Origin: SZUA-36 sp963727635
Lineage (GTDB): Bacteria; Pseudomonadota; Gammaproteobacteria; Xanthomonadales; SZUA-36
Assembly (NCBI GenBank): GCA_963727635.1
Contig: CAVSHP010000024.1
Coordinates: forward strand, 186,001 to 250,000
Length of the DNA stretch: 64,000 nucleotides
Direction of reading: 5' to 3'
Shown: one piece after another, positions 18,078-27,031 of the stretch
How positions within the stretch are numbered: position 1 is the stretch's first letter
Layout of the letters: every line of letters starts with the position of its first letter
Translations under genes and position numbers: made by a program
The notes under the pieces: generated by a model
What the model saw: only the letters and a program-made list of their open reading frames with translations
Told to the model about the DNA's origin: nothing
The model's database searches: none

Positions 18078-20522
18078 TCAACATTTAGCATCGAACACCG
18101 TATTTTCTATGGTATAACCAATAGCACGATATCCACGCAAGCGTCTTTCGAACATGCGTGCGAGCATGGGTACATAACGGTCGACATAGTCATAGATGCG
18201 AACCTCGGTCTTATCGGGATGAAGGCGGTGGAGTCTTCCGGCGTACTGGATCAGTGTTCCTTTCCAGGACACAGGCAAGGCTAAAAACAGTGTGTCCAGC
18301 CGCGCATCGTCAAATCCTTCCCCGATATAGCGCCCAGTTGCAATAACCAATCGCTCTTTGTCATTGGGGATAGCTGCCAGCCGATTCAATTCCTCACGGC
18401 GTTTTTTTGCGGTCTTACCTCCTTGCAGAACAATCAGGTTAGGTGTGAAATTGCGGAATTGACTGGCAAAGTGCTCCAGGTGCTCTTTACGTTCCGTGAG
18501 CACGATCGGCGAACGGCCTTCCTCAAGTGCCTGCAGGACATCATTGAAGATCAGATGGTTTCGTTGCTCATCAGTGGCTAAATGCCGGTATATCTCTTGA
18601 ATACGCAGGGTGTCATCATCAATCTTTATGTCTGTCTCACGGATGATCAGGTTATGGTTGAAGGTGCGGTGCGAAGCCTGATTTCGAGCGTCTATGGTAA
18701 AACGAACTGGGCCCAACTGCATGGTTGTAATCGGGTGATGACCATCCCGGCGTTGTGGAGTTGCGGTCAAGCCGGTGATGAAGCGTGCTTTGACTTCATT
18801 CAAAACACGTTCGAAAGATACTGCCGGTAAATGGTGACATTCATCCACGATAACGTGGCCATAGTTCGCTACCAGATCACTCACGTTTTCTTTGCGCACC
18901 AGGCTTTGGATCATGGCCACATCAAGCCGGCCATTTGGTTTGCGTTTGCCTCCGCCAATCCTTCCAATGTCCTTGGCATCGAGTTCAAGAAAAAGCGCTA
19001 ACTGCTCGACCCATTGATCCTGCAATGGTTGGCGGTGGACCAGGACTAGCGTATTGGCCTGGCGTTCAGCGATTAGCCAAGTGCCGATGACAGTCTTACC
19101 GATACCCGGCGGTGCTACTAAGACGCCAGTTTCATGTTTACACAACACGCCAGCAGCCTGTTTTTGGGTGGCTGAGAGTTTGCCCCTAAATCTCACGTCG
19201 AGTGGTTCACCGCTATTCCGCTGGTCGTCTATGACTAAATTGCTGCCGTAGTGATTGAGTAGAGCAACCAGTTCATCTTTGCACCCGCGAGGCAAAGCGA
19301 TATGCTTGGAAAACTCCTCTGCACAGCTGATCACGCGTGGCGTTAACGCTGTAGACAGACGCATGTTTTGGTTTTTGTAGAACTCCGGATTTTGGAAGGC
19401 TGCCAGTCGCTTGATTTGATTCAACAAGGGTGATGGCAAGTCGTCTTTGTCAACAAACAAGCGCTGTGCAAGCACGGCATGCACTCTTTCAGGAATGGGT
19501 TCGGTGATCTGTTTTGTCTCCAACTGTCTAGAAGGCAGGCGCTTCCAAGGCACTTCGTCATTTCCGCCCTCGTTTCCTGAGCTCAATCGAACGCCAACTA
19601 CCTTCCCGCACTGGCTTGCTTCGCCGGCAATGGATTCAACGTTGGATGGGGCCATCCGCGTCAGAGATGCGAGATAGGCCCACTGGTCCGGGTGTGGTTG
19701 AAAATCCGAGTCCAGGAAGACAGAGTTACCTGCTTGTCGTGGTTCATATTGCAGTGGTAGGGCAATGAGGTTACCAAAGCCGCCACGCGGCAGGGTGTCC
19801 TGGTTGGGGAACAGGCGGTCATAGGAACTCATAGCCAGTTGATGATGGTGCGCCATGGTCTCGGTGATGAGATAACAACCCATGCGGCGGGCGACAACCG
19901 CGGAGACGGGTGAACTGAAGAAAAACCAGACATGGGCACCATTACCCGACCGCGAACGCTCAACTGCTGTTGGGATGTCGAAACCCTGGCAGGTGTCCAC
20001 GAAAGCAGCGACATCATCCAGCCAGGATTCCTTGTCAAAGTCGGCCGCCAGAAACCAGCAGGTTTCATCTTTGAGCATGGGGTAGACACCAATCGAATGC
20101 CGGCCTTGTAGGTGGTCAAGAACAACTTTTTCACCGAGCGGCAGGAAAGACTGGTTTGGACACTCACTGCACTTTACCCGGGGTTTTTCACAGATGCCTC
20201 GTACCCATTCATTGCCGCAGGCGGGTGAATAGCCTTTTCTACCAGTTTTTGAGCTTACCCAAAGCAATGGATAGACATCACTCCGGCCGCGGAACAGATT
20301 GCAAAACAGGGATACCTTTTCTTTGGGAGTAGTGGGTATATCATCACTGGGTGGTGTTGCCGAGGTGGAAGGAGCCGAGATGGGCGACGCTAAGGCGGCA
20401 AGTTCTGCCCGGAGCGCAGCCAACCGTTCCTGACTATTTTGTTGTTTTTGTTCGAGCGTAGTGAGGGCTGCTTCCTCGCGAGAAATTGCTTGCCGTAGTG
20501 ATTGCTCTTTGGTCAGTGCCAT
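18078..20522 (-). CDS. TOTE-type archaeo-eukaryotic primase fused to DEAD/DEAH superfamily 2 helicase
   Basis: 814 residues. In order: coiled coil (1-45), linker, a cysteine set C102/C111/C118/C121 (zinc-type), and an archaeo-eukaryotic primase core with DFD at 161-163 and SGNGAHVW at 192-199 (catalytic histidine). Then an SF2 helicase with Walker A GIGKT at 473-477, DECHH at 560-564, GLTATPQ at 584-590 and motif VI QYAGRLHRLH at 759-768. This domain order is that of TOTE conflict-system primase-helicases, thought to act against invading nucleic acids. The C-terminus stops soon after the helicase, with no nuclease domain that I can see. The start overlaps the end of abiEii by 10 bp, so it is the third gene of a coupled operon. 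Intact frame. Confidence 0.85.
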   Translation of the reverse strand: MALTKEQSLRQAISREEAALTTLEQKQQNSQERLAALRAELAALASPISAPSTSATPPSDDIPTTPKEKVSLFCNLFRGRSDVYPLLWVSSKTGRKGYSPACGNEWVRGICEKPRVKCSECPNQSFLPLGEKVVLDHLQGRHSIGVYPMLKDETCWFLAADFDKESWLDDVAAFVDTCQGFDIPTAVERSRSGNGAHVWFFFSSPVSAVVARRMGCYLITETMAHHHQLAMSSYDRLFPNQDTLPRGGFGNLIALPLQYEPRQAGNSVFLDSDFQPHPDQWAYLASLTRMAPSNVESIAGEASQCGKVVGVRLSSGNEGGNDEVPWKRLPSRQLETKQITEPIPERVHAVLAQRLFVDKDDLPSPLLNQIKRLAAFQNPEFYKNQNMRLSTALTPRVISCAEEFSKHIALPRGCKDELVALLNHYGSNLVIDDQRNSGEPLDVRFRGKLSATQKQAAGVLCKHETGVLVAPPGIGKTVIGTWLIAERQANTLVLVHRQPLQDQWVEQLALFLELDAKDIGRIGGGKRKPNGRLDVAMIQSLVRKENVSDLVANYGHVIVDECHHLPAVSFERVLNEVKARFITGLTATPQRRDGHHPITTMQLGPVRFTIDARNQASHRTFNHNLIIRETDIKIDDDTLRIQEIYRHLATDEQRNHLIFNDVLQALEEGRSPIVLTERKEHLEHFASQFRNFTPNLIVLQGGKTAKKRREELNRLAAIPNDKERLVIATGRYIGEGFDDARLDTLFLALPVSWKGTLIQYAGRLHRLHPDKTEVRIYDYVDRYVPMLARMFERRLRGYRAIGYTIENTVFDAKC

Positions 20523-21430
20523 GGCCCACCTGGTTCCCAGTTTGCCAAGAATTCTTCGTCTCGGACCAATGCCTGTGTGGGTGGTGAAAGGAAAGCCTCC
20601 AGGAAAAGACAGATGTCCTTCAGTGTGGGCGGGGAGTCAGCAAGCATTCCCTTATGCACGAAAGCGTTCCACTGTGTAGTCTTATGCGAATCATCATAGA
20701 ACTCGGGGCTGAGCCCGAGTGGTACATGTTCTGGCAAGGATGTTTGACGGCGTGAAAATGTATTACCGATCGCTTTAGATAATGTCAGGCCGTTGAAATT
20801 GAACCCTCTCGAGATGATCCACAGATCGTAAAAGTCTTTCATTCGACTATTTGCCATGCCAAGGTTGACCAGCGCCTGGAATTTCTCCGCAACTACGGTC
20901 TCAAAGGGGTATGCCATTAAGTTCGGTGCTGGGCTGTCCAGGAGAGTGGGATATTCGATACTTCTAGGGTCGGGAGTTACGGCGTCCCCAAATCCGATGT
21001 CGGCCTGAATCGGTATTCTGGCACCGGCCAGGTCACCCAACAGTTTTACCCGCATCCCGCCGTATTCTGTGTCATCGCGGATTGCATCGATTTTTATGCT
21101 ATCTGCTATCAGCGTCAACCCATCATCCTCAACTGGGATCTCACAGAGTTCACGAAAGACAGTTCTCAGGCCCGTTTCACTGCTATCGCCGAAGCCCAGA
21201 AAGTCCACATCACGCGTAGGGCGATGGGATTGGTCACCCCATAGCATGAACAGCATCGCGCCCTTAAGGACAAAAAGATCTCGATATTCGGACTTGCCGA
21301 GGCGATACAAAAGTCTTTCCAACCCATATCGGGTCAGGATCAACTGGAAATCCTCGCCCCGTTCGCGTGCCAGATTCAGTAACCTGTCACGTACCGATAC
21401 AGCCATGTTTTTACCGCGTCCGTCATTCAT
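20513..21430 (-). CDS. abiEii: AbiEii-type nucleotidyltransferase toxin
   Basis: 305 residues from ATG 21430, chosen because it overlaps the abiEi stop as ATGA; longer in-frame starts would run deep into abiEi. DNA polymerase beta-type nucleotidyltransferase motifs of the AbiEii/MenT family: LKGAMLFMLW (motif I), RPTRDVDFLGFG (metal aspartates), AEKFQALVNLG and RMKDFYDLWII. Characterised relatives act by adding nucleotides to tRNA, which stops translation, and abiEi neutralises them (type IV-like toxin-antitoxin, abortive infection). Coupling to a TOTE primase-helicase downstream is the notable feature. Confidence 0.9.
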   Translation of the reverse strand: MNDGRGKNMAVSVRDRLLNLARERGEDFQLILTRYGLERLLYRLGKSEYRDLFVLKGAMLFMLWGDQSHRPTRDVDFLGFGDSSETGLRTVFRELCEIPVEDDGLTLIADSIKIDAIRDDTEYGGMRVKLLGDLAGARIPIQADIGFGDAVTPDPRSIEYPTLLDSPAPNLMAYPFETVVAEKFQALVNLGMANSRMKDFYDLWIISRGFNFNGLTLSKAIGNTFSRRQTSLPEHVPLGLSPEFYDDSHKTTQWNAFVHKGMLADSPPTLKDICLFLEAFLSPPTQALVRDEEFLANWEPGGPWH

Positions 21431-22038
21431 GTTGCGAGTGACTCCAGGTAGGGGCGAATAACATTTTGTATGCGACATATTTTGGCATAGTGCCAAAGAT
21501 CGTCCACGGTGCAGCGCCGCGATCGAAGGCATTCTCGTAGCGACTCGATAGCAACATCCAGGCCGATTTTATTTCGGTATTTGAAACAGTCCGCCACGGT
21601 CTTTGCTGGGGAAAACACACGGATGGGCACACCTTCGATTTGGTGATCTTCAACGCCAGCATTGAGTGTGGCCTGGGAGAATCGCACGATACGCAGTGGT
21701 GGGTAATCGATGCGTGGCTTCCATGCTTTTTCGCCGATGGCCAGCCAGACTTCAAACGGTGCCTGGGTCGTGATGTCGTGATATTGCAGGGCAGATAGCA
21801 GGCAAACCACACCCTTGGGAACACGTTTGCAAGCCTCTGCCAGAGAGCGGTGCTCTGTGATCTCGCTGTCAGGGAGGACATAGAGTCCTCGGGCAATACG
21901 CTGTAGTTTACCGGCAGCGCAGAGGCGGCTGAGGTGTGTTCGGGGGATGCCATGAGGATTTAGATCCCGTGCACGCAGGACACCCATTTCCTCGACCAGT
22001 TTGAGGATCCTTTCCGTTTGTGTGGTTTGTGTAGCCAT
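21427..22038 (-). CDS. abiEi: AbiEi-type antitoxin / transcriptional regulator
   Basis: 203 residues from ATG 22038 (MATQTTQTERILKLVEEMG); the frame is open to 22104, but those 22 residues are not family-like. An N-terminal winged-helix domain (LRARDLNPHGIPRTHLSRLC, GKLQRIARGLYVLP) is followed by the AbiEi C-terminal domain (VPKGVVCLLSALQYHDITTQ, VRIFSPAKTVADCFKYRNKIG). Antitoxin of the AbiE pair and usually repressor of its own promoter. First gene of the operon abiEi-abiEii-primase/helicase; the ATGA overlap couples it to the toxin. Confidence 0.9.
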   Translation of the reverse strand: MATQTTQTERILKLVEEMGVLRARDLNPHGIPRTHLSRLCAAGKLQRIARGLYVLPDSEITEHRSLAEACKRVPKGVVCLLSALQYHDITTQAPFEVWLAIGEKAWKPRIDYPPLRIVRFSQATLNAGVEDHQIEGVPIRVFSPAKTVADCFKYRNKIGLDVAIESLRECLRSRRCTVDDLWHYAKICRIQNVIRPYLESLAT

Positions 22039-22048
22039 AATAACCAGT

Positions 22049-22078
22049 ATGTTACAAAACATAGGGATATATTTACAA
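22049..22078 (-). promoter_or_regulatory. Candidate AbiEi operator/promoter
   Basis: Inverted repeat ATGTT-ACAA-AACAT (22049-22062) begins 11 bp upstream of the abiEi ATG. The hexamer TTACAA occurs twice, 21 bp apart (22052-22057 and 22073-22078), two helical turns. On the minus strand the pair can be read as TTGTAA, 18 bp, TAACAT, a plausible -35/-10. AbiEi proteins are known to bind inverted repeats near their promoters. Confidence 0.4.
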
Positions 22079-22276
22079 CCCCCTGTGATTCGAAACGAAA
22101 ACAAAAAATATAGATAAGAGAAATCGTAAGCGCTTAAAGCCTGTACATAAAGCCGAACTGGCCCTTAAAGCAATTGTGTGCAAATTTGACCAAAGTCTCT
22201 GTTGCCAGTTTCGGGCATTTTCTCGGGAGTTACTCACAAGAATTCAGGACGTTGCAAATCAAAAACCCATTGAGGG

Positions 22277-22390
22277 TTCGAATCCATTCTGCTCAGCCAT
22301 ACAGTCTGGTCTCCGACGGCAGTCTCCGTCGGAGACCAGAAATATCTCAAATATTCAGCTAGTTACAGCCTGCCCAGTCGCTGAAAAGCG
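22277..22390 (+). repeat. Right copy of island-flanking repeat, with a degenerate tRNA 3' end
   Basis: GGTTCGAATCC and CAGCCA at 22275-22298 resemble the T-loop and 3' end of a tRNA but no full tRNA folds from it. From 22293 it matches the left copy at 17795: ACAGTCTGG, the same perfect 11-bp hairpin (22308-22318 with 22325-22335, loop CAGTCT), CTCAAATATTCAGC, AGTTACAG, CGCTGAAAAG. The stretch 22105-22276 before it has no gene that I can support. Confidence 0.72.
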
Positions 22391-22455
22391 AACCAAAAAC
22401 ACCTAATATTTCTCAAAAAAACGCTTTTCTGCGCGTGAGTCAATTCCAAAGCATC

Positions 22456-22482
22456 AAAAAAGCCGCCTCAGGGCGGTTTTTT
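22456..22482 (+). terminator. Second copy of the tRNA-Gln terminator
   Basis: AAAAAAGCCGCC-TCA-GGGCGGTTTTTT, essentially the terminator found at 17628-17656. It is followed at 22485-22508 by the left end of the 144-bp element (the 16-bp TGGCTGGGGGTGAGGG plus CAAGAGCA), after which similarity ends. It marks the right boundary of the island. 22509-22753 holds nothing I recognise. Confidence 0.8.
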
Positions 22483-22753
22483 AATGGCTGGGGGTGAGGG
22501 CAAGAGCAGTCCTGTCGCACGAACTGCCGCAGCACTGACTCCCGCGATCAACCCGGTATTGCGTTGGGCTGTTTGCCAATATCCGCAGTCCAGACGCAAG
22601 GCTTAACGCCAGATCTGTTCGGGTGACCGCTTCCATCAATCACTGCCATCAAATCGCCATGATTCGGACTGCCTTTTGACCCATGATTGAACGAGAATAT
22701 GGCGTCACCCGGGCCACCGATCGGCCCGGGTATCAAAACAAGGAATTTTCACC

Positions 22754-23473
22754 ATGCGACAGTCTTCCGGAATCAGCCTTTTCGGGCTGGGCTTATCGAT
22801 ATTTTTGGGTCTCGCAGCCCTGGGCTACCTGTTGGGCCAGGCTGCAGTCAAGGTCAAACAGTATGAACGAACTGTCACCGCCAAGGGCCTGTCGGAGCGG
22901 GACTACCCGGCCGACGTGGTCATTTGGCCGGTTGCATTTACGGTTACAGGTAGTGATCTGGGCGCAGTCTACGGGGAGCTTGATGCAACAAGCGGCCGCG
23001 TTCGTGAATTCCTCGAGAAAGCCGGCATTGCGGGCGACGAGATAACCCTGTCGACGCCCGTGCTTACGGACAAGCTGGCGCAGGCCTGGGGAGACGCCCC
23101 GGGTGCCGAGTTCCGCTACGTTGCCACGCGAACCGTCACCGTGTATTCCCACGAGGTTGAAGCCGTACGTGTCGCGATGGGCGGGTTGTTGGAACTGGGC
23201 AAGGAAGGTGTTGCGTTTACCGGTGATGTCTATCAGAACCAGGTTGAGTACCTGTTCACCCGTCTCAACGACGTCAAGCCTGAAATGATCGAAGAAGCCA
23301 CGCGTAATGCCCGCGAAGTCGCCTCGAAGTTTGCAGAGGACTCGGACAGTCAACTGGGAAAAATCCGACAGGCTTCCCAGGGTCAGTTTTCAATTGAGGC
23401 ACGCGATACCAACAATCCGCACATCAAGAAAGTGCGCGTGGTCTCGACGGTCGAATATTATCTCTCGGATTGA
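22754..23473 (+). CDS. SIMPL domain-containing protein (DUF541)
   Basis: 239 residues. An N-terminal membrane anchor or signal (ISLFGLGLSIFLGLAALGYLLGQ), then the SIMPL/BP26 fold: TVTAKGLSERDYPADVVIWP, a repeated beta-alpha pattern, QVEYLFTRLNDVKPEMIEEATRNARE, and the closing VRVVSTVEYYL. Exported or membrane-tethered; family members are periplasmic oligomers of unsettled function. It stands alone between the island and the nitrate region. Intact. Confidence 0.88.
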   Translation: MRQSSGISLFGLGLSIFLGLAALGYLLGQAAVKVKQYERTVTAKGLSERDYPADVVIWPVAFTVTGSDLGAVYGELDATSGRVREFLEKAGIAGDEITLSTPVLTDKLAQAWGDAPGAEFRYVATRTVTVYSHEVEAVRVAMGGLLELGKEGVAFTGDVYQNQVEYLFTRLNDVKPEMIEEATRNAREVASKFAEDSDSQLGKIRQASQGQFSIEARDTNNPHIKKVRVVSTVEYYLSD

Positions 23474-23489
23474 ATCGCCTTCGTTGCCG

Positions 23490-23904
23490 CTAGGTATTCC
23501 GTTGAATTTTCAGTGAATCACTGAGGGTGTGTGAGCGGGCCCACTGTTCGATCTGACCCTTCAGCACACTCCACTCGGGGTGCAGTGGACAGGGGTTTTG
23601 TGAGTCGCAATTCCCCAATCCGAACAGACAATGATCCGCGGTTGGTTCGAAATCCACTGCGCGAAGAATATCGATAAACCTGATTTTTGCCGGTGGCTTT
23701 GCGAGTATAAAGCCACCGTGGTGGCCTTTTTTTGCGTTGAGGATACCGTCGGCGGTCAGCCTTCGCATGATCTTCGAAAGAAAGGGGGCCGGCACATTGA
23801 TGGCTTCGGCAAGTTCGCGGGTCAGGACTCTTTATTCGGGTGCCTGGCGCGCAATGTAGCGTCATGGCTCGCAAAGCGTATTCGGCCGGTCGGCTCAGGT
23901 ACAT
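23490..23904 (-). CDS. Rrf2 family regulator with cluster-type cysteines (frameshifted)
   Basis: MYLSRPAEYALRAM is read from ATG 23904, the standard Rrf2 start. The frame then breaks near 23855, and the central segment LTRELAEAINVPAPFLSKIMRRL and the rest of the protein (GHHGGFILAKPPAKIRFIDIL to the stop at 23490) lie in another frame. The intermediate segment also needs a second correction near 23830. The joined product is about 138 residues. Three cysteines, DHCLFGLGNCDSQNPCPLH, sit where NsrR/IscR proteins hold an Fe-S cluster, so it may sense NO, O2 or cluster status. It is divergent from the nitrate-transport/nitrate-reductase genes and is their likeliest local regulator. Confidence 0.78.
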
Positions 23905-23969
23905 CTCGAATAGCTATTCCTTCAGAAATATCATGGCGACACTCTCGCATATTTTAATGGATATGACAA

Positions 23970-23993
23970 TCTATAGAATATATAATCTATAGA
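23970..23993. promoter_or_regulatory. Paired TCTATAGA palindromes, candidate Rrf2 operator
   Basis: The self-complementary octamer TCTATAGA occurs at 23970-23977 and again at 23986-23993, separated by eight A/T bases. Together they form a 24-bp near-palindrome, 66 bp upstream of the Rrf2 gene and 240 bp upstream of narK. Rrf2 dimers bind AT-rich dyads of about this size. No FNR box (TTGAT-N4-ATCAA) was found nearby. Confidence 0.45.
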
Positions 23994-24080
23994 CTTTGAG
24001 TAATTTATGTGAGTAATTTTATGTTAGCGCCTAGTGAGTGGTTACAAAAAATCCGTAGCCTGAAACGCATTTGTGTCCTT

Positions 24081-24177
24081 GAAGGCCGGGATCGCAATTA
24101 GCAGTCCCTGGCGCAGGGAGCCGGGGAGGGCCTTCAGCGAATGCTGAAGACGATGGAAATTGCCGTTGTGCAATTTC
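24081..24177 (+). promoter_or_regulatory. Structured 5' leader of narK with competing stems
   Basis: Stem A pairs GAAGGCC (24081-24087) with GGCCTTC (24129-24135) and encloses the hairpin TCCCTG-GCG-CAGGGA (24105-24119). Stem B pairs CTTCAGC (24132-24138) with GCTGAAG (24143-24149) and shares bases 24132-24135 with A, so the two exclude each other. A third hairpin GAAATTGC-CGTTGT-GCAATTTC spans 24156-24177. This could be a switch or antitermination leader; it does not match a riboswitch consensus I can recall. Confidence 0.4.
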
Positions 24178-24232
24178 AAAAATAACTGAGAAGCTTTAGG
24201 GATTGGTGATCTGAAGAAGCAGGTAACTGGAA

Positions 24233-26941
24233 ATGGCAACCACTCCAACTGACTACGGATACGATAAAAAGAAACAATATTCCGTCCTCAGCATGAACAC
24301 CCTGGCGTTCACTGTGAACTTTGCAGTGTGGACGATGTTTTCCGTCATCGGCATCAAGATCAAAGGCGAGTTGGGTCTAAGCGAAACCGAATTTGGCCTG
24401 CTGATCGCCACGCCGATCCTTACCGGTTCACTGGTGCGGCTACCGCTTGGATTCCTTACCGACCACTTTGGTGGACGCCGTGTCTATTTCATCCAGATGG
24501 TGCTGGTTGCGATTGCAACTTACGGACTGCATTTCGCGACCCAGCTTTGGCAATACCTCGTCATCGGTCTATGCATGGGTCTGGCCGGTGGATCATTTGC
24601 GATTGGCATCGCCTACACCTCGGCCTGGTTCAGCAAGAAGCAACAGGGTTTCGCGATGGGGGTTTTCGGTGCCGGCAATGCGGGTGCAGCGCTGAATATT
24701 TTTGTCGCGCCGCTGATAATCGTGGCGCTGGGTTGGCGTCGGTGCCAGTCATCTACTCTGTCGTCATGCTGATAATGGCCTTCGTCTTCCTGTTGTTTAC
24801 CTACCCGGATCCGCAGTTTGAAGAACGCAAAAAGAACAGCAGCTTTCCTTCGGTCGGCGAGCAGTTCAAGGCGCTGACCGAAACCAGGGTATGGCGTTAC
24901 GGTCTTGCCTATTACTTCGTGTTTGGCGGATTCGTGGCACTTTCGCTTTGGTTGCCGAAATATTACATGGCCGAATACGGCCTGACCCTGAAACAGGCCG
25001 CGTTGATTTCGTTGATTTTTGTACTGCCTTCCGGTGTCATCCGCGCCCTCGGTGGATGGGTCTCTGACAAGTTTGGTGGTGATACCGTGACCTGGTGGGT
25101 GTTCTGGGTTTGTATCATCTGCCTGTTCTTCATGTCCTATCCGCCAACATCGGTCACGATCCACCGGATCAACGAGGACCTCACTTTTACTATCGCAACC
25201 GGGGTTACGGTGTTTACGGCGATGGCATTTATCGTCGGTATTGCCCAGGGTATTGGCAAGGCCAGTGTCTACCGCAGCCTGGCGGATCACTATGCCGGCA
25301 ATATGGGACCGGTCGGCGGCCTGGTTGGCGTTATCGGCGGACTGGGTGGCTTTAGCATGCCGATCATGTTTGGTATCGCGGTCGATGCGACCGGGGTTCG
25401 CAGCACCACATTCATGTTGATGTTCGGCGTGCTCGCGGGTGTGATGATCTGGACCTGGATGGCGGAACGCGGCGAACGCGAAGAAGTCCTCGCCAGGAAA
25501 CCGGCTCTGCGCGAACAGATGGTCGAGGAAGAACTGGCGCGGCCAGTTGCGACCGCCGGTCGCTGGATCAGCAACTGGCGTCCGGAAGATGAGGAATTCT
25601 GGCGCAAAGGAGGCCGGGCCATTGCCCTGCGCAACCTGATCTTTTCCATGCCGCCGCTGCTTTTATCCTTTGCCGTGTGGATCGTCTGGAGTGTCGTGGT
25701 GGTTGAGCTTCCGCGTATCGGCTTCCAGTTCACCACGGGAGAACTCTTCTGGCTGGCCGCCATTCCCGGCCTGTCCGGAGCAGTGTTCAGGTTGTTGTAC
25801 TCGTTCGTCGTACCCATCTTCGGCGGGCGTAACTTTACAATATTCAGCACGCTGACCCTGCTCGATTCCGACCCTGTGGATGGCAGTTGCGGTACAGAAT
25901 GCCAACACCAGCTACACCGTATTCGTCTTTATCGCCCTATTGTGCGGTCTCGGCGGCGGTAATTTTTCCGCCAGCATGGCCCACATCAGCTTCTTCTTTC
26001 CAAAACGACTGCTTGGGACCGCGCTCGGCTGGAACGCCGGTATCGGCAACCTGGGTGTCGGTATCATGCAAGCCGTCGTACCACTGGTGATCTTCAGCGG
26101 CGCGCTGGCATTCAAGGGTGGCTTGCCGCAGACCTACGAGGCCGGTGGTGTCAGCAGCCAGGTCTGGCTGCAGAATGCCGGTCTGATCTGGATCCCGTTT
26201 ATTCTGCTCGCGACCTTTGCGGCAGCCTTTGGTCAAAACAACCTCCGTGGTGTCCAGGAAACCTACGCTGAAAAAACGGCAATTTTTGGACGCAAACACG
26301 CCTGGATCCTGGGTTGGCTGTACACCGGCACCTTCGGCTCATTTATCGGTTTCGCTGCGGCGTTTCCAATTCTGCTGGCCGTTCTGTTCCCGCAATCCGA
26401 CGCACTGAAATGGGCGTTCATCGGACCGTTGGCAGGTGCATTGATCCGGCCGCTCGGCGGCTGGCTGTCGGACAGGGTCGGCGGTGCCAAGGTTACGTTC
26501 TGGAATTTCGCCGTCATGTTCTTAGCCGGGGTCTGGATATTGATGAACCTGCCGTCAGGCACAGGCAGCAGTGACGTTAGCGGTTTCTTTATGGCCTTCA
26601 TGCTGTTGTTCCTGACAGCCGGTATCGGCAACGGATCGGTATTCCACGTGGTGCCGTCCGTTTTCCTGAAACTGCACGAGCGGTCTGCACAAGGTCAGGA
26701 CCAGGCTGCCATGGACGCCGCCAGGGCAGCCGGTTCCGTCGAAGCATCCGTTGCCTTGGGATTCACCAGTGCAATCGCTGCCCTGGGTTTGTTCTTCATA
26801 CCGGCTTTTGTCGCAACTTCACTCCAGGCAACAGGTTCGGCGCATCTTGCAATCAGCGTGTTCAGCGTGTTTTACCTCAGCTGTGTGCTGGCAACCTGGT
26901 GGTGGTACAAGCGCAATGACGCGGAAGTGAAGTGCGCATGA
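24233..26941 (+). CDS. narK: NarK1-NarK2 fusion nitrate/nitrite transporter (two frameshifts)
   Basis: About 902 residues once joined. First half: an NarK1-like MFS domain (MNTLAFTVNFAVWTMFSVIG, ATPILTGSLVRLPLGFLTD, GNAGAALN), frameshifted at about 24738 (one T missing in CGTCGG) and continuing SVPVIYSVVMLIMAF. A cytoplasmic linker near 25480-25620 (GEREEVLARKPALREQM to WRPEDEEFWRKGGR) leads into a NarK2-like MFS domain (RNLIFSMPPLLLSFAVW), with a second shift at about 25866, then ALLCGLGGGNFSASMAHISFFFP. About 24 membrane helices. Fused NarK1-NarK2 proteins occur in Paracoccus and other denitrifiers; there the first half acts as nitrate/H+ symporter and the second as nitrate/nitrite antiporter. 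First gene of the nitrate block. Confidence 0.9.
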
Positions 26942-27031
26942 TGGCAAGGGCAACACGGGTATCAGGGAGCCATGTGCTCTTTTGGGAAAGAAAGATCCGC
27001 ACGCATCAAAAAATAAGGTCAGGAGAACGTC

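Noticed and set aside
22275..22298. Possible second tRNA before the right repeat
   Set aside because: Only a T-loop-like GGTTCGAATCC and CAGCCA are present; no acceptor, D or anticodon arm can be formed.
17600..22510. Phage or integrative element with its own integrase
   Set aside because: No integrase, transposase or phage structural gene is found between the repeats.
22548..22736. 62-codon minus-strand frame before the SIMPL gene
   Set aside because: No start context, no family; glycine/proline-rich composition looks incidental.
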